A stretch of DNA of 42,304 bases from positions 1-42,304 of the forward strand of contig CAVFRF010000062.1 of NCBI GenBank assembly GCA_963624975.1, read 5' to 3'. A program made the position numbers and the translations under genes. The notes under the pieces were generated by a model. It did not search any database. It was not told the DNA's origin and was given only the letters and a program-made list of their open reading frames with translations. The stretch comes from CAVLCC01 sp963624975. GTDB taxonomy: Bacteria > Actinomycetota > Coriobacteriia > Coriobacteriales > CADBOM01. Shown one piece after another: positions 17,875 to 26,644 of the stretch. Position 1 is the stretch's first letter, and every line of letters begins with the position of its first letter.

Positions 17875-18912
17875 CTAGCCCTGCCCGGGCCACTGCAGGC
17901 TCGCGTTCATCTGGCCCATGGCGATGGTCACGCCCTCGGACGCGCTCCTGCCGGCCACGATGCGCGCTCCCGAGGCCACTACCGCGCGCTCGCACACGTT
18001 GTCTACCCCCACCGTCTTCTTCACGAAGTCGGAGGAGTGGAAGCTGCCCTCCGCCTTTGAGAGCGTCGCCGCGTCGAAGCAGAGCACCTTCATGCCGTGC
18101 GCCGCGGCAAAAGCCAGCAAGCCCTCCTCGTCGGCCTTCACGTCGATGGTCGCCAGCGTGCCGAACGCCTGCGGCAGCAGGCCCTCGTGCTCGCAGGTAT
18201 GGGCGAACCTCGCCTCGATTGCGGCCTGCGGGGTGCCCCTGCGGCACCCGATGCCCAGCACCAGCACGCGGGGCGCCAGCACGAGCGGGCCATCGACCGC
18301 GTCGCCGTCGCCCTCGCCCGCGAGCGCATGCACGCCCACGACCACGTCGGCTCCTGCCGGCGCATCTGCCGCCAGCACGCGCTCGGGCATCTCGCCCGCG
18401 ATGGGCAGCTCGCTCCACACGCCCGCCTCGCCGCCGGCCAGCAGCCTGGCCGACACAGCCTTGATGCGCCCGGGGTTCGCTACCGCCATGTCCTGCGACG
18501 CGGCCCACGAGTCCACGGCAAAAAGCCCGTTCACGTCGGTCGCGGTGGTAACCACCGGGTCGGCGCCGATGCCCTCGGCGATCCGAGCCGCCAGCGCGTT
18601 GGCGCCCCCGATGTGGCCCGACAAGAGGGCGATGCTGTGCAGCCCTCTCTCGTCCACCACCACCACGGCCGGGTCCTGCGCCTTGTGCACCACCAGCGGC
18701 GCGATCGAGCGCACCGCTATGCCGCATGCGCCCACGAACACCAGCGCGTCGCTGGCTCCAAACTCGCGGCGGGTCCACTCCGCGTGGTCGACCTTGCCAT
18801 CTCCAGAGCCCCGGGCGCACGACACCTCGTCGCCCGCTGCACACAGCAGCTCGGCGATGCGTCCTGCAAGTTCTGCGCCCTTCTCGGAGAAGGAGATAGC
18901 CGAAACCTTCAA
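17875..18912 (-). CDS. cbiG: Cobalt-precorrin-5A hydrolase (CbiG)
   Basis: 345 residues. It opens the delta-lactone of cobalt-precorrin-5A and releases acetaldehyde, a step specific to the anaerobic route. The N-terminal domain has GACGIAVRSIAPL and LLSGHIGGANALA; the C-terminal domain has VLGIGCRRGTPQAAIEA. A middle segment of about 60 Ala/Glu-rich residues links them. The gene starts 3 bases after the CbiF stop codon. Confidence 0.92.
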   Translation of the reverse strand: MKVSAISFSEKGAELAGRIAELLCAAGDEVSCARGSGDGKVDHAEWTRREFGASDALVFVGACGIAVRSIAPLVVHKAQDPAVVVVDERGLHSIALLSGHIGGANALAARIAEGIGADPVVTTATDVNGLFAVDSWAASQDMAVANPGRIKAVSARLLAGGEAGVWSELPIAGEMPERVLAADAPAGADVVVGVHALAGEGDGDAVDGPLVLAPRVLVLGIGCRRGTPQAAIEARFAHTCEHEGLLPQAFGTLATIDVKADEEGLLAFAAAHGMKVLCFDAATLSKAEGSFHSSDFVKKTVGVDNVCERAVVASGARIVAGRSASEGVTIAMGQMNASLQWPGQG

Positions 18913-18915
18913 CTT

Positions 18916-19674
18916 CTACACGCTCGCTTCCCTAAATCCGGTGGTGAACGAGGGGTCATAGAGCTTCGACCTGTCGTAGCTGCTGTCCAGGAAACCGCCC
19001 ACGCATACCAGCGCGGTCTTGGTGATGCCGTTTTCCTCCGCGGTCTGCGCCAGAGTGCCCACGGTGCAGTGGAAAGTCTTCTCCTCGGGCCATGTGGCCT
19101 TGTACACGATGGCCGCGGGGGTTTCGACGGTGTAGGTTCCGCCGGCGACTAGCTCCTCGGAGAGCTTGTCCAGAAGCCCCATGCTCAAAAAGATCACCAT
19201 GGTCGAGCCATGCGAGGCCAGAAGCCTCATCTTCTCGTGCTCGGGCACCGGGGTGCGGCCCTCCATGCGGGTGATGATCACGGTCTGCGTAACGTCGGGC
19301 AGCGTGTACTCGGCCTTGAGGGCCGATGCCGCGCCGCAGAAGCTCGAGACGCCGGGGGTGTAGTCGTAGGCCACGCCCTTGGCGTCCAGCACGTCCATCT
19401 GCTCGCGGATCGCGCCATAGAGGCACGGATCGCCGGTGTGCAGGCGCACCACCTGCTCGCCTAGGGCCTCGGCGGCCAGCATCACGTCGAGCACCTCCTC
19501 CAGCGTCATCCTGGCGCTGTCGTGGATGTCGCAGCCCTCCTTCGCATACTCCAGAAGACCCGGGTTCACCAGGCTTCCCGCATACACGATCGTGTCGGCC
19601 TCTTCGAGCAGCTTCGCGCCCCTCACCGTGATGAGGTCGACGGCGCCGCTTCCGGCCCCAACGAAATGAATCAT
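18916..19674 (-). CDS. cbiF: Cobalt-precorrin-4 C11-methyltransferase (CbiF/CobM)
   Basis: 252 residues. This SAM-dependent C11 methyltransferase has IHFVGAGSGAVDLITVRG at the N-terminus, VVRLHTGDPCLYGAI near 80 and YTPGVSSFCGAASALKAE near 105, all diagnostic for CbiF. ATG 19674 overlaps the CbiL stop codon by 4 bases. Confidence 0.93.
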   Translation of the reverse strand: MIHFVGAGSGAVDLITVRGAKLLEEADTIVYAGSLVNPGLLEYAKEGCDIHDSARMTLEEVLDVMLAAEALGEQVVRLHTGDPCLYGAIREQMDVLDAKGVAYDYTPGVSSFCGAASALKAEYTLPDVTQTVIITRMEGRTPVPEHEKMRLLASHGSTMVIFLSMGLLDKLSEELVAGGTYTVETPAAIVYKATWPEEKTFHCTVGTLAQTAEENGITKTALVCVGGFLDSSYDRSKLYDPSFTTGFREASV

Positions 19675-20360
19675 GCCCTCTCCTTCACTACTATCAGCGA
19701 AAAATAGCTGTTTTCCGGCTCGTCTTGCGCGATGTCGCGCACCACCCTCTGCCCCGGCAGCCCGCAGTTCTGCACCATCCAGGCGCTGTCGGCCAGACCC
19801 GCCGCCTCGATTTGCGCCAGCACTTCCGGCAGGTGCCGGCCGCTCTTCATGAGCACCTTGGTGCCGTCGAGCCCGAGCGCATCGTCCACGCTCATGCCGC
19901 TGGCGGGGATTATGTGAAGCGGTTCGTTCATGGTGGTGAGGCTCTCGCCCGCCACCGCAGCGGCCGCGCAGAAGCTCGTGACGCCGGGCACCACCTCCAC
20001 CGGATAGCTTCCCTTGAGCTTGTCGGCGATGTAGGAGAAGGTGGAAAACACCGACACGTCTCCGATGTTGAGCAGCGCCACGCTGCGCCCGGCTGCCAGA
20101 TGCTCGGCCAGAATCGCGGCTTGCTCTGCGTGGCTACGGTCCAGCTCTACGGAGTCGCGGCTCATGAGCGAGTCGATGTACACCACGGTCTTGCCCGAAA
20201 GGTCGGCCGCCTGCCGCGCGATGTCGAGCGCAAGGTGGTCGCCGCCCGCGGTGCGCGGAGCCGCGACCACATCGCAGCTCTCCATCACGCGCTTGGCCTT
20301 GAGCGTCACCAGCTCCGGATCGCCCGGACCCACCGACACTCCGTAAAGGGTCGCGCTCAC
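19671..20360 (-). CDS. cbiL: Cobalt-precorrin-2 C20-methyltransferase (CbiL/CobI)
   Basis: 229 residues. The first committed ring methylation after cobalt insertion. Motifs: LYGVSVGPGDPELVTLKA, LNIGDVSVFSTFSYI and EVVPGVTSFCAAAA. I place the start at GTG 20360: GGAGG lies 5 bases upstream and the GTGA overlaps the CbiD stop codon, as at the other junctions. A TTG at 20372 in the same frame is less likely. Confidence 0.92.
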   Translation of the reverse strand: MSATLYGVSVGPGDPELVTLKAKRVMESCDVVAAPRTAGGDHLALDIARQAADLSGKTVVYIDSLMSRDSVELDRSHAEQAAILAEHLAAGRSVALLNIGDVSVFSTFSYIADKLKGSYPVEVVPGVTSFCAAAAVAGESLTTMNEPLHIIPASGMSVDDALGLDGTKVLMKSGRHLPEVLAQIEAAGLADSAWMVQNCGLPGQRVVRDIAQDEPENSYFSLIVVKERA

Positions 20361-21523
20361 ATGTGCCTCCAATCCTCAACGATCTGCTCGGCCACGGGGG
20401 TGGCGAACAGGAATCCCGCCTTGTTCGAGAAGCTCACCGCGCCGATCCGAAACGCGCCGCCTACGCGATGATCCAGCCTGTCCTGCACCGCATCGTGGAT
20501 GCTGGTCAGCACCGCCTCGGCAAGTCCGGCCTCCTCGAGGATGTCGAGGCAGGCATCGGTGGTTGCCGCGTGCATCAGCTCGCGGCACGTCTGCTGGCTC
20601 GCGCCCGCGCAGGCCGCGTGCGCGCAGAATATCTCGGTCCTGCAGTCGGCGGTGCGCGAGTGGGTGTCCATGATGCCGCCCGCAACCTTCGAGAGCTTGC
20701 CGATGTGACTCACCAGCAGCACGTCCTCCACGCCGTCGATGGCCAGCTGGTCCAGCGCATGCCCCAGGAAGTTGGAGAACTTCAGCTCGGGCACGCCCTG
20801 CGGCAGGTCGAACGTGGCCAGAAACGCCTCGCCGTAGCTGCCGGGTGTGATCACGATGCGCTTGGACTGCGCCGCATAGGCGCGTGCCTCGGCGGAGATG
20901 CTGTCTTTGAGAGCCTGCAGGCTCTGCGGCTCCACGATGCCCGTGGTGCCCAGGATCGACACGCCGCCCTCGATGCCAAGACGCGGGTTGAACGTCTTCT
21001 TGGCGATATGCACGCCTTCGGGGGCGCTTATCTCGATGGAGATCGCGCCCTCGAAGCCATGCGTCCCGCACACCTCCAGAACCTCGCGCTCGATCATCTC
21101 GCGGGGCACGTGGTTGATGGCCGCGTTGCCCACCGGCTGGTCGAGTCCGGGCATGGTCACGCGCCCCACGCCCTCGCCGCCGTCGACGAGCACGCGCACT
21201 GCCGAACCGTCGCCTGTCGTCGCGTCGCTGCCCGCAACGCGTGCCTCGGCGTACACCAGCATCCCATCGGTGGCGTCCACGTCGTCGCCGCCGTCCTTGC
21301 GGATGGCGCACTTGGCCCAGCCGTCGCCGCAGGTCGCGTCCAGCACGTCGGCCGTCACGCGAAGCCCCTTGGGGGTGAGTATGGTGGCGGTGGCCACGTC
21401 GTCTCCGCCCTCGCCCAGGAGCATCTTGGTGGCGGCCTGCGATGCCATCGCGGCACAGCTTCCGGTGGTGTATCCGCAGCGCAGGCGCTTGGTGCCCGAG
21501 TAGATGTAGTGCTCGAAGGTCAT
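20357..21523 (-). CDS. cbiD: Cobalt-precorrin-5B C1-methyltransferase (CbiD)
   Basis: 388 residues. It methylates C1 with SAM in the anaerobic pathway and has no aerobic counterpart of the same fold, so it fixes the pathway type. Family blocks are RCGYTTGSCAAMASQAA (17-33), a GIVEPQSLQAL region and LLVSHIGKLSKVAGG. It overlaps the upstream ATPase gene by 4 bases (ATGA), tying the uptake and synthesis halves of the operon together. Confidence 0.93.
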   Translation of the reverse strand: MTFEHYIYSGTKRLRCGYTTGSCAAMASQAATKMLLGEGGDDVATATILTPKGLRVTADVLDATCGDGWAKCAIRKDGGDDVDATDGMLVYAEARVAGSDATTGDGSAVRVLVDGGEGVGRVTMPGLDQPVGNAAINHVPREMIEREVLEVCGTHGFEGAISIEISAPEGVHIAKKTFNPRLGIEGGVSILGTTGIVEPQSLQALKDSISAEARAYAAQSKRIVITPGSYGEAFLATFDLPQGVPELKFSNFLGHALDQLAIDGVEDVLLVSHIGKLSKVAGGIMDTHSRTADCRTEIFCAHAACAGASQQTCRELMHAATTDACLDILEEAGLAEAVLTSIHDAVQDRLDHRVGGAFRIGAVSFSNKAGFLFATPVAEQIVEDWRHM

Positions 21524-22725
21524 CGCGCCCCACCCGCCTCGAGGGTCGCCGCGCTCGCACTCGCGCTAGCACCCGCAACCGCGCCGCAAGCGTCCACGAC
21601 CTCGATGCCGCGCTGCCTCGCATGCTCCACCAGCTCGGCGTTGCGCGCGTTGCCGGTGCCGAACTCGCTCAGGCACAGCAGCAGCCGCTCGCAGCCGTCC
21701 AGCAGCTCGCAAGCCTCTCCCAGAGCCGCATCCGAGATGGGCTCGAAGGCCTTCTCCCCCACCACCTTGGTGGCAAGGTCGCGGGCAAGCGCGTAGTCCA
21801 CGTCGTTCTCGTGCAGCACGCCCGTCACGAAGGGCACGCCGTCTTTCTGCAGCTTGCGAAACACCCTGGCGCCGCTGCCGCCGCCAGCCACCACGAAGGT
21901 GCGCGGTTCGCCCTCGGGTCTGGCCATCTCCACGCTGCCGAACACGGGGTTGAAGCTGCCGCCCTCCAGCGAGTACAGCTCCTCGATGAGGTTGCCGGTG
22001 AATATCTCCTCCGGCGTGCCGTAGCGGAATATGGTCTCGCCATGCACGCACATCACCTTGTCCGACACCTTCTGCGCCATGTCCAGCTCGTGCAGCGACA
22101 TGATCACCGAGATGTTGCGATCGGCCACAAGCCCGCGCAGTATCGAGAGCAGCTCCACCTGATAGCGGATGTCCAGAAACGAGGTGGGCTCGTCGAGCAG
22201 GATGATGTCGGGCTCTTGGCAGATGGCGCGGGCCAGCATGAGCCGCTGGCGCTGCCCGTCGCTGATGTGCATGAAGTCGCGGTCGCGCAGCTCCCACATG
22301 TTCACCAGCTCCATGGCCTCGCGCACGATGCGGTGGTCGTCCTCCGAGAGGATGCCGAGGCGGCCCGTATAGGGGTAGCGGCCGGTTTCCACGATGTCGC
22401 GGCAGGTCATCAGCTCGGTGCGCAGGCGCTCGGTGAGCACCACCGACATCTTGCGGGAGAGCTTGCTCGGGGACATCTTTCCCACCGGGTCGCCCTCGAT
22501 GTACACCGCGCCCGCGATGGACCCCAGATAGTTGGCGATGGTCTTCAAGATGGTGGACTTGCCCGACCCGTTTGGCCCTATGAGGGTCAGGATCTGGCCG
22601 CGCGGCAGCTCTATCTCGATGTCGTGGATCAGCGCGTTGCCGCCGTATCCCACCGAGAGCTGCTTTGCGGTAAAGAACACGCCGTCGGCCGTGGCACGCC
22701 CGTTTGTAAGCTCCATGCTCGCCAT
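21520..22725 (-). CDS. Corrinoid/iron-chelate ABC importer ATPase with C-terminal extra domain
   Basis: 401 residues. Residues 15-255 form a FecE/BtuD-type ATPase: Walker A GPNGSGKST, signature ISDGQRQRL, Walker B IILLDEPTSFLD and an MSLHELDMA switch. Residues about 265-385 are an added domain beginning TFVVAGGGSGARVFRKLQ, with GVPFVTGVLHENDVDYALA and LCLSEFGTGNARN; it looks like a Rossmann-type fold and is absent from usual BtuD or FecE proteins (about 250-270 residues). The last 25 residues are Ala-rich. GAGG lies 6 bases before ATG 22725. By riboswitch control and neighbours the cargo is a corrinoid or cobalt chelate. Confidence 0.87.
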   Translation of the reverse strand: MASMELTNGRATADGVFFTAKQLSVGYGGNALIHDIEIELPRGQILTLIGPNGSGKSTILKTIANYLGSIAGAVYIEGDPVGKMSPSKLSRKMSVVLTERLRTELMTCRDIVETGRYPYTGRLGILSEDDHRIVREAMELVNMWELRDRDFMHISDGQRQRLMLARAICQEPDIILLDEPTSFLDIRYQVELLSILRGLVADRNISVIMSLHELDMAQKVSDKVMCVHGETIFRYGTPEEIFTGNLIEELYSLEGGSFNPVFGSVEMARPEGEPRTFVVAGGGSGARVFRKLQKDGVPFVTGVLHENDVDYALARDLATKVVGEKAFEPISDAALGEACELLDGCERLLLCLSEFGTGNARNAELVEHARQRGIEVVDACGAVAGASASASAATLEAGGAR

Positions 22726-22732
22726 AGCCGCC

Positions 22733-23761
22733 TCACCTGCGCTTCCGCAGCATCATGCTGATCACGATGGGGGCGCCGAACACCGCCGTGACGGCGCTGA
22801 TCGACATCTCGGTGGGCGCGAAGGCAACGTGCGCGATGAGGTCGCAGCCCAGGCAGAACACGGCTCCGCCCAGGAAGCACGCGGGTATGACCTTGATGGG
22901 CTTCGACGATTTGAGGAAGCCCTTCACCAGATGCGGCACCGCGATGCCCACGAACGAGATGGGTCCCGCGAAAGCCGTGACGGTTGCCGCCAGCAGACTC
23001 GAGAGCAAGATGAGCGCCACCTTGAAGAGCTTGATGTTCACGCCCATGTTCTGCGCGTAGGCCTCGCCCATCTGGAAAGCGCCGATGGGCTTGGACAGCA
23101 GGAACACGGCGGCGGTGGTCGCCAGCACCACCACGACCATGATCTGCACCGATGTCCAGCTGGTACCCGAGAAGCTGCCCATGGACCAGTTGTGCAGGTT
23201 CACGATGTTCTGGTCGTCGGCGAAGGTGATCACGAACTCGGTGATAGCCGAGCAGATGTAGCCGATCATCACGCCGGCCACGATGAGCATGGCCATGGAG
23301 TTGACCTTGCTCGACATTATGAGCACGAAGCCCATCGACACCATGGCTCCCGCGAACGCCGCCAATATGAGCACCCACGAGTTGGATGCCCAGGCCGCGC
23401 CGTAGGCGAAGATCATCACCAGCGCCACCACGAGCTTGGCACCCGACGAGATGCCCAGGATGTAGGGGCCGGCGATGGGGTTGTTGAAGAAGGTCTGCAG
23501 CAGAAAGCCCGCGAGGGCAAGGGCGCCGCCCAGCACGATGCAGGCGATGGCGCGCGGCAGCCTGATGGTCCACACGATGGTGTACTGCGCGCTCTGCGTG
23601 TCCTGCCCCGTGAGGATGGCCGCTATCTGGTCGAGCCCCACCCTCGTGGTGCCCAGCACCAGCGTGGTCACGAACAGCGCCACGACCGCAGCCGCCAGCG
23701 CCACGAACACGATGGTGGCCCTGCTCCTGCTCCCGTTGTCTGCTACCGCTTCTGCCTTCAT
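22733..23761 (-). CDS. FecCD/BtuC-family ABC importer permease
   Basis: 342 residues from ATG 23761, with about ten membrane helices of the BtuC/FecCD family. Recognisable blocks are TIRLPRAIACIVLGGALALAG, FFNNPIAGPYILG and FAGPISFVGIAVPHLVK, the coupling-helix region. The frame is open to GTG 23827 without a ribosome site. Length fits the family (330-350) from 23761. It lies 7 bases before the ATPase gene. Confidence 0.9.
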   Translation of the reverse strand: MKAEAVADNGSRSRATIVFVALAAAVVALFVTTLVLGTTRVGLDQIAAILTGQDTQSAQYTIVWTIRLPRAIACIVLGGALALAGFLLQTFFNNPIAGPYILGISSGAKLVVALVMIFAYGAAWASNSWVLILAAFAGAMVSMGFVLIMSSKVNSMAMLIVAGVMIGYICSAITEFVITFADDQNIVNLHNWSMGSFSGTSWTSVQIMVVVVLATTAAVFLLSKPIGAFQMGEAYAQNMGVNIKLFKVALILLSSLLAATVTAFAGPISFVGIAVPHLVKGFLKSSKPIKVIPACFLGGAVFCLGCDLIAHVAFAPTEMSISAVTAVFGAPIVISMMLRKRR

Positions 23762-23846
23762 TCCTACCGCCAAACCGTCTTTCCATCCGTGCAATCGCGG
23801 GGTCTTGATCCCACCCGTCTCGCGCACGCGCCGCGCCCGTCGCGCT

Positions 23847-25019
23847 CTACTCGAGCTTCGTGAAGAACTGGTAGTCGCGCGAGGTGTCGCCCGCCAGTAT
23901 CGAGTTGATCTCGCTCACGATGTCGCCGCTGTTCATGGCCATCTGGTACATGTTGGCCTCGCTGCACCACACGTTGCCCGACTTCACCGCGGCAAACTCC
24001 GAGAACACGTCGTTCATAGACGTCAGCTCGTCTATCGAGCCGATGCCGCCCGTGGTGGTGGAGTTGTAGATAATCGTCTGCGCATCGCGGGCCTGGATGT
24101 AGAAGCTCTCCATCTCCATGGTTACCGAGGACGATGCCGACTCCGACTCGTCCAGGTCCTTGAACACGTAGTCGCCGCCCGCCATGGCGATCATCTTGGT
24201 AATGTAGTCGCCCGGCTTGCGCACCACCGGCGAGCCGTTGGAGTTGATGTAGAAGAACGCCACCGTGGGGCTGCCCACGTCGGTCGTGGCAACGCTGTCG
24301 ACCTGCGCCGCCTGCTGCTCGAACACCTGGCTGGCCAGGTATTCCTTATTGAACATCGCGCTGTAGAGCTTGACCCACTCGGTGCGTCCAAGCGGGTTGG
24401 ACTCCTGGCTCGACTGCTCGGTGAGCACGATCACGCCCATGTCCTGCAGCTTCTCCTTCACCTCGGGCACGTGGTTGATCATGGTGGACTCGATGGCCAG
24501 CCTGCACGACTGTGACACCACCACCTCGTAGTCCGGCGCGCTGTACTTGCCGCCGTACACGATCTGGCCCGACTCCATCGCGGCGCGCGCGTTGGCGTTG
24601 TACCAGTCCTCGGCCTGCAGGCTTGCAATCGAGATGCTGTCCAGCTCGTCTATCGCGTCGAACATGCACATCGTGTCGGTGGCCACCATGTAGATGTGGT
24701 CGAGGGGCTGCTGCAGCACCACGATGTCGGATGCCAGGCCTTCGGGCACCTCGGCACCTTCGGGCACCACGAGGTACCTGTCGCCGTTGGAGATGCACGC
24801 CAGCTTGTAGCCGCCCTCGTAGTAGTCCACCGAGAAGTTCTCGGCGTACTTCAGCTCCAGCGAGCTGGTGGGCTGCCAGCCGTTGCCCAAGTCGGTGTTG
24901 CGAAACGAGGTGGTGCCCTGCTCTCCGCAACCGGCGAGCAGGCAGGCCGCTGCCAGCACGAGCGCCGTGAGCACCGCGACCGCAACGGCGAATATCGTCT
25001 TAATGCGCATGTTGGTCAT
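23847..25019 (-). CDS. Lipoprotein substrate-binding protein of the corrinoid-type ABC importer
   Basis: 390 residues. The signal peptide ends in a clear lipobox LLAGC with Cys31, so the protein is lipid-anchored outside the membrane. The mature part has the two-lobed FecB/BtuF layout with a long connecting helix. Blocks such as LASDIVVLQQPLDHIYMVA and MGVIVLTEQSS place it in the periplasmic-binding class for iron chelates and B12. AGGAG lies 7 bases before ATG 25019. It precedes the permease gene and forms a BtuFCD-type set with it and the ATPase. Confidence 0.88.
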   Translation of the reverse strand: MTNMRIKTIFAVAVAVLTALVLAAACLLAGCGEQGTTSFRNTDLGNGWQPTSSLELKYAENFSVDYYEGGYKLACISNGDRYLVVPEGAEVPEGLASDIVVLQQPLDHIYMVATDTMCMFDAIDELDSISIASLQAEDWYNANARAAMESGQIVYGGKYSAPDYEVVVSQSCRLAIESTMINHVPEVKEKLQDMGVIVLTEQSSQESNPLGRTEWVKLYSAMFNKEYLASQVFEQQAAQVDSVATTDVGSPTVAFFYINSNGSPVVRKPGDYITKMIAMAGGDYVFKDLDESESASSSVTMEMESFYIQARDAQTIIYNSTTTGGIGSIDELTSMNDVFSEFAAVKSGNVWCSEANMYQMAMNSGDIVSEINSILAGDTSRDYQFFTKLE

Positions 25020-25038
25020 CGAGCGTCTCCTGCCGCGC

Positions 25039-25485
25039 CTACTGGTACTTGAGCGTGCTGGGGTAGAAGGTGAGCGTGTAGTCGATCAGATGCGGGTCGC
25101 CCATTGCGGTGGTCTCGCCTTGCACGGCCATGGGCTCGTCGAGCGTTTGCACGGGCACCTCGAAGGTCGAGCCGCCGTCGGTGGTCGTGGGGGTAAACTC
25201 CTGCCCGTCCACCACCATGAGGTCGTAGTTGGAGCTGCTCCACACGATGGTGGCGGTCATCTCGCCGTCCTTGACCTTGAGGTTGGCCGGCGAGTCCACA
25301 TGGGCCTTGCCGGTACCGCCCGTGAGCATCGCTTCCACGGTGTAGCTGCCGTCGGCGACCGTGCCGTCTTGCATCTGCGACGTGGCGTCCTGCCCCGACT
25401 TGGAGCATCCGCATGCCATGCAGGCCGCGCACGCCATGCACGCTGCAAGCGCCACGCATGCCAGAAACCTTGCTGCCTTCTTCAT
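25039..25485 (-). CDS. Small exported Cys-rich lipoprotein-like protein with one beta module
   Basis: 148 residues from ATG 25485 (GGGAGG 6 bases upstream). The signal sequence is rich in Cys and Ala, with several possible lipidation cysteines, so the exact lipobox is ambiguous. Residues 45-148 form one beta-rich module: GSYTVEAMLTGG, a VKDGEMTATIVWSSSNYDL strand pair and STFEVPVQTLD. I have met this family beside FecB/FecCD-type importers in gut anaerobes but know no function. The strand pattern resembles the modules in the two surface proteins upstream. A ligand relay to the binding protein is inferred. Confidence 0.75.
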   Translation of the reverse strand: MKKAARFLACVALAACMACAACMACGCSKSGQDATSQMQDGTVADGSYTVEAMLTGGTGKAHVDSPANLKVKDGEMTATIVWSSSNYDLMVVDGQEFTPTTTDGGSTFEVPVQTLDEPMAVQGETTAMGDPHLIDYTLTFYPSTLKYQ

Positions 25486-25525
25486 CTCTTGCCTCCCATC
25501 GGCCCTGCGGCCGTCTCCCGTCCTG

Positions 25526-25825
25526 CTATTTCTCCACCATGTAGTAGTTGCCGGTGCTCGAGTCGTAGTACACGCTTCCGGCTTCCTCGAAGTTGCTGTC
25601 GATCCTGCCGTCCTGGTTGGCGTCCATCTGCACCTCCGTGCCGGTGATCGTCTGCTCGCTGCTCTGCAGGTCCACGCCATAGTGGGCCACCAGCGCCACC
25701 AGCAGTCCCACCGCCATCACGAGCATGCAGTCGGACAGGTTGGTGAGATACGAGTTGGGGTTCACGTCTTCACCAGTGTCCATGCCGACCCGGGCGGAAA
25801 GCCTCGAGTGCTTGCGCCTGATCAT
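25526..25825 (-). CDS. DUF2149 protein, ExbD-like partner
   Basis: 99 residues with one membrane helix (about 34-50) and an exported C-terminus ending SVYYDSSTGNYYMVEK, the usual end of DUF2149. The sequence before the helix, NLSDCMLVMAV, puts Asp32 where ExbD and TolR carry their proton-binding Asp (IDVMLV-type motif). It overlaps the ExbB-like gene by 4 bases. Together they should form a proton channel and rotor-like complex in the cytoplasmic membrane. An EF-hand-like DANQDGRID stretch (about 68-76) may bind calcium. Confidence 0.8.
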   Translation of the reverse strand: MIRRKHSRLSARVGMDTGEDVNPNSYLTNLSDCMLVMAVGLLVALVAHYGVDLQSSEQTITGTEVQMDANQDGRIDSNFEEAGSVYYDSSTGNYYMVEK

Positions 25826-26535
25826 CGCAGCTCGCCCTCCTCCAGGGCCGCAGACCTATGCTGCGGCTGCGATGCCGCTGCCACTCCCGCGAAGCCGTCG
25901 TAGGACGATGCGAGTCCGAAGTCGCGATGTCCGGATGCAGCCTCCAGCACGCACTCGGTAGCAGCCTCGAAGGCCGACATGTACTTGGCGTACCAGCTCT
26001 TGCGAATGGTCGAGATCAGCACCGACACGGCGGCCACCACGAGGCCCAGCACCGTGGTGTCGAAGGCCATGAGCAGGCTCGCCGAAAGGGTCGACGTGTC
26101 GCCCGAGCCGATGGCCATGAGGCCGGGGCCCAGCGGGATGAGCGTTCCCATGAGGCCCAGCATCGGCGAGATCTTGGCGATGGTGTCGGTGACCTTCACG
26201 CGGTTGTCGAAGTGGCTCTGCTCCACGAACACGAGGTTCACCGCCATCGATTCCCTCGCGTCGTCGCTCGCATCGGGATGCCGCAGCAGCTCGATGAGCG
26301 CATCGCGCTGCCTGCGCAGAAGGCCGCTGCGCTCGATGGTGCCGGGCACGTCGCTACCGCGCTGCAGCTCGTCCACCAGCAGCGGCATCGCCACGTCGAA
26401 GTGCCTGCGCTCGGTAAACACCTCGGCCACCAGCATGCCTATCATGATGATCATGGTCGCCACCAGCAGCACCAGCAGACACACCACGGGCGTCTGCAGC
26501 GCGCTGGCTATCATGCGCATAGTCTCGCTCAGCAT
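25822..26535 (-). CDS. MotA/TolQ/ExbB-family proton channel protein
   Basis: 237 residues. Helices at about 14-38, 118-142 and 152-178; the second and third carry ISPMLGLMGTLIPLGPGLMA and SLLMAFDTTVLGLVVAA, the core signature of ExbB/TolQ. GGAGAG stands 6 bases before ATG 26535. In diderm bacteria such proteins energise TonB for outer-membrane uptake; this organism appears to have no outer membrane. Its place between B12-regulated surface proteins and a BtuFCD-type importer suggests PMF-driven work at the wall. Confidence 0.88.
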   Translation of the reverse strand: MLSETMRMIASALQTPVVCLLVLLVATMIIMIGMLVAEVFTERRHFDVAMPLLVDELQRGSDVPGTIERSGLLRRQRDALIELLRHPDASDDARESMAVNLVFVEQSHFDNRVKVTDTIAKISPMLGLMGTLIPLGPGLMAIGSGDTSTLSASLLMAFDTTVLGLVVAAVSVLISTIRKSWYAKYMSAFEAATECVLEAASGHRDFGLASSYDGFAGVAAASQPQHRSAALEEGELR

Positions 26536-26644
26536 GTAATCTCTCCGTTTCCTTCCTTGGTCGTTCTATTCGTGCCAAGGCGCGCCACGCTCTGCGGTTG
26601 CCTTGGGTCGGCGCGCCGTATCTGGCGCAAGCCGTTGTTTCGCT

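Noticed and set aside
17033..18844. A 603-codon frame that would extend CbiH upstream through CbiG
   Set aside because: The CbiH fold begins at ATG 17782 with its own ribosome site; the extra 350 codons are out-of-frame CbiG.
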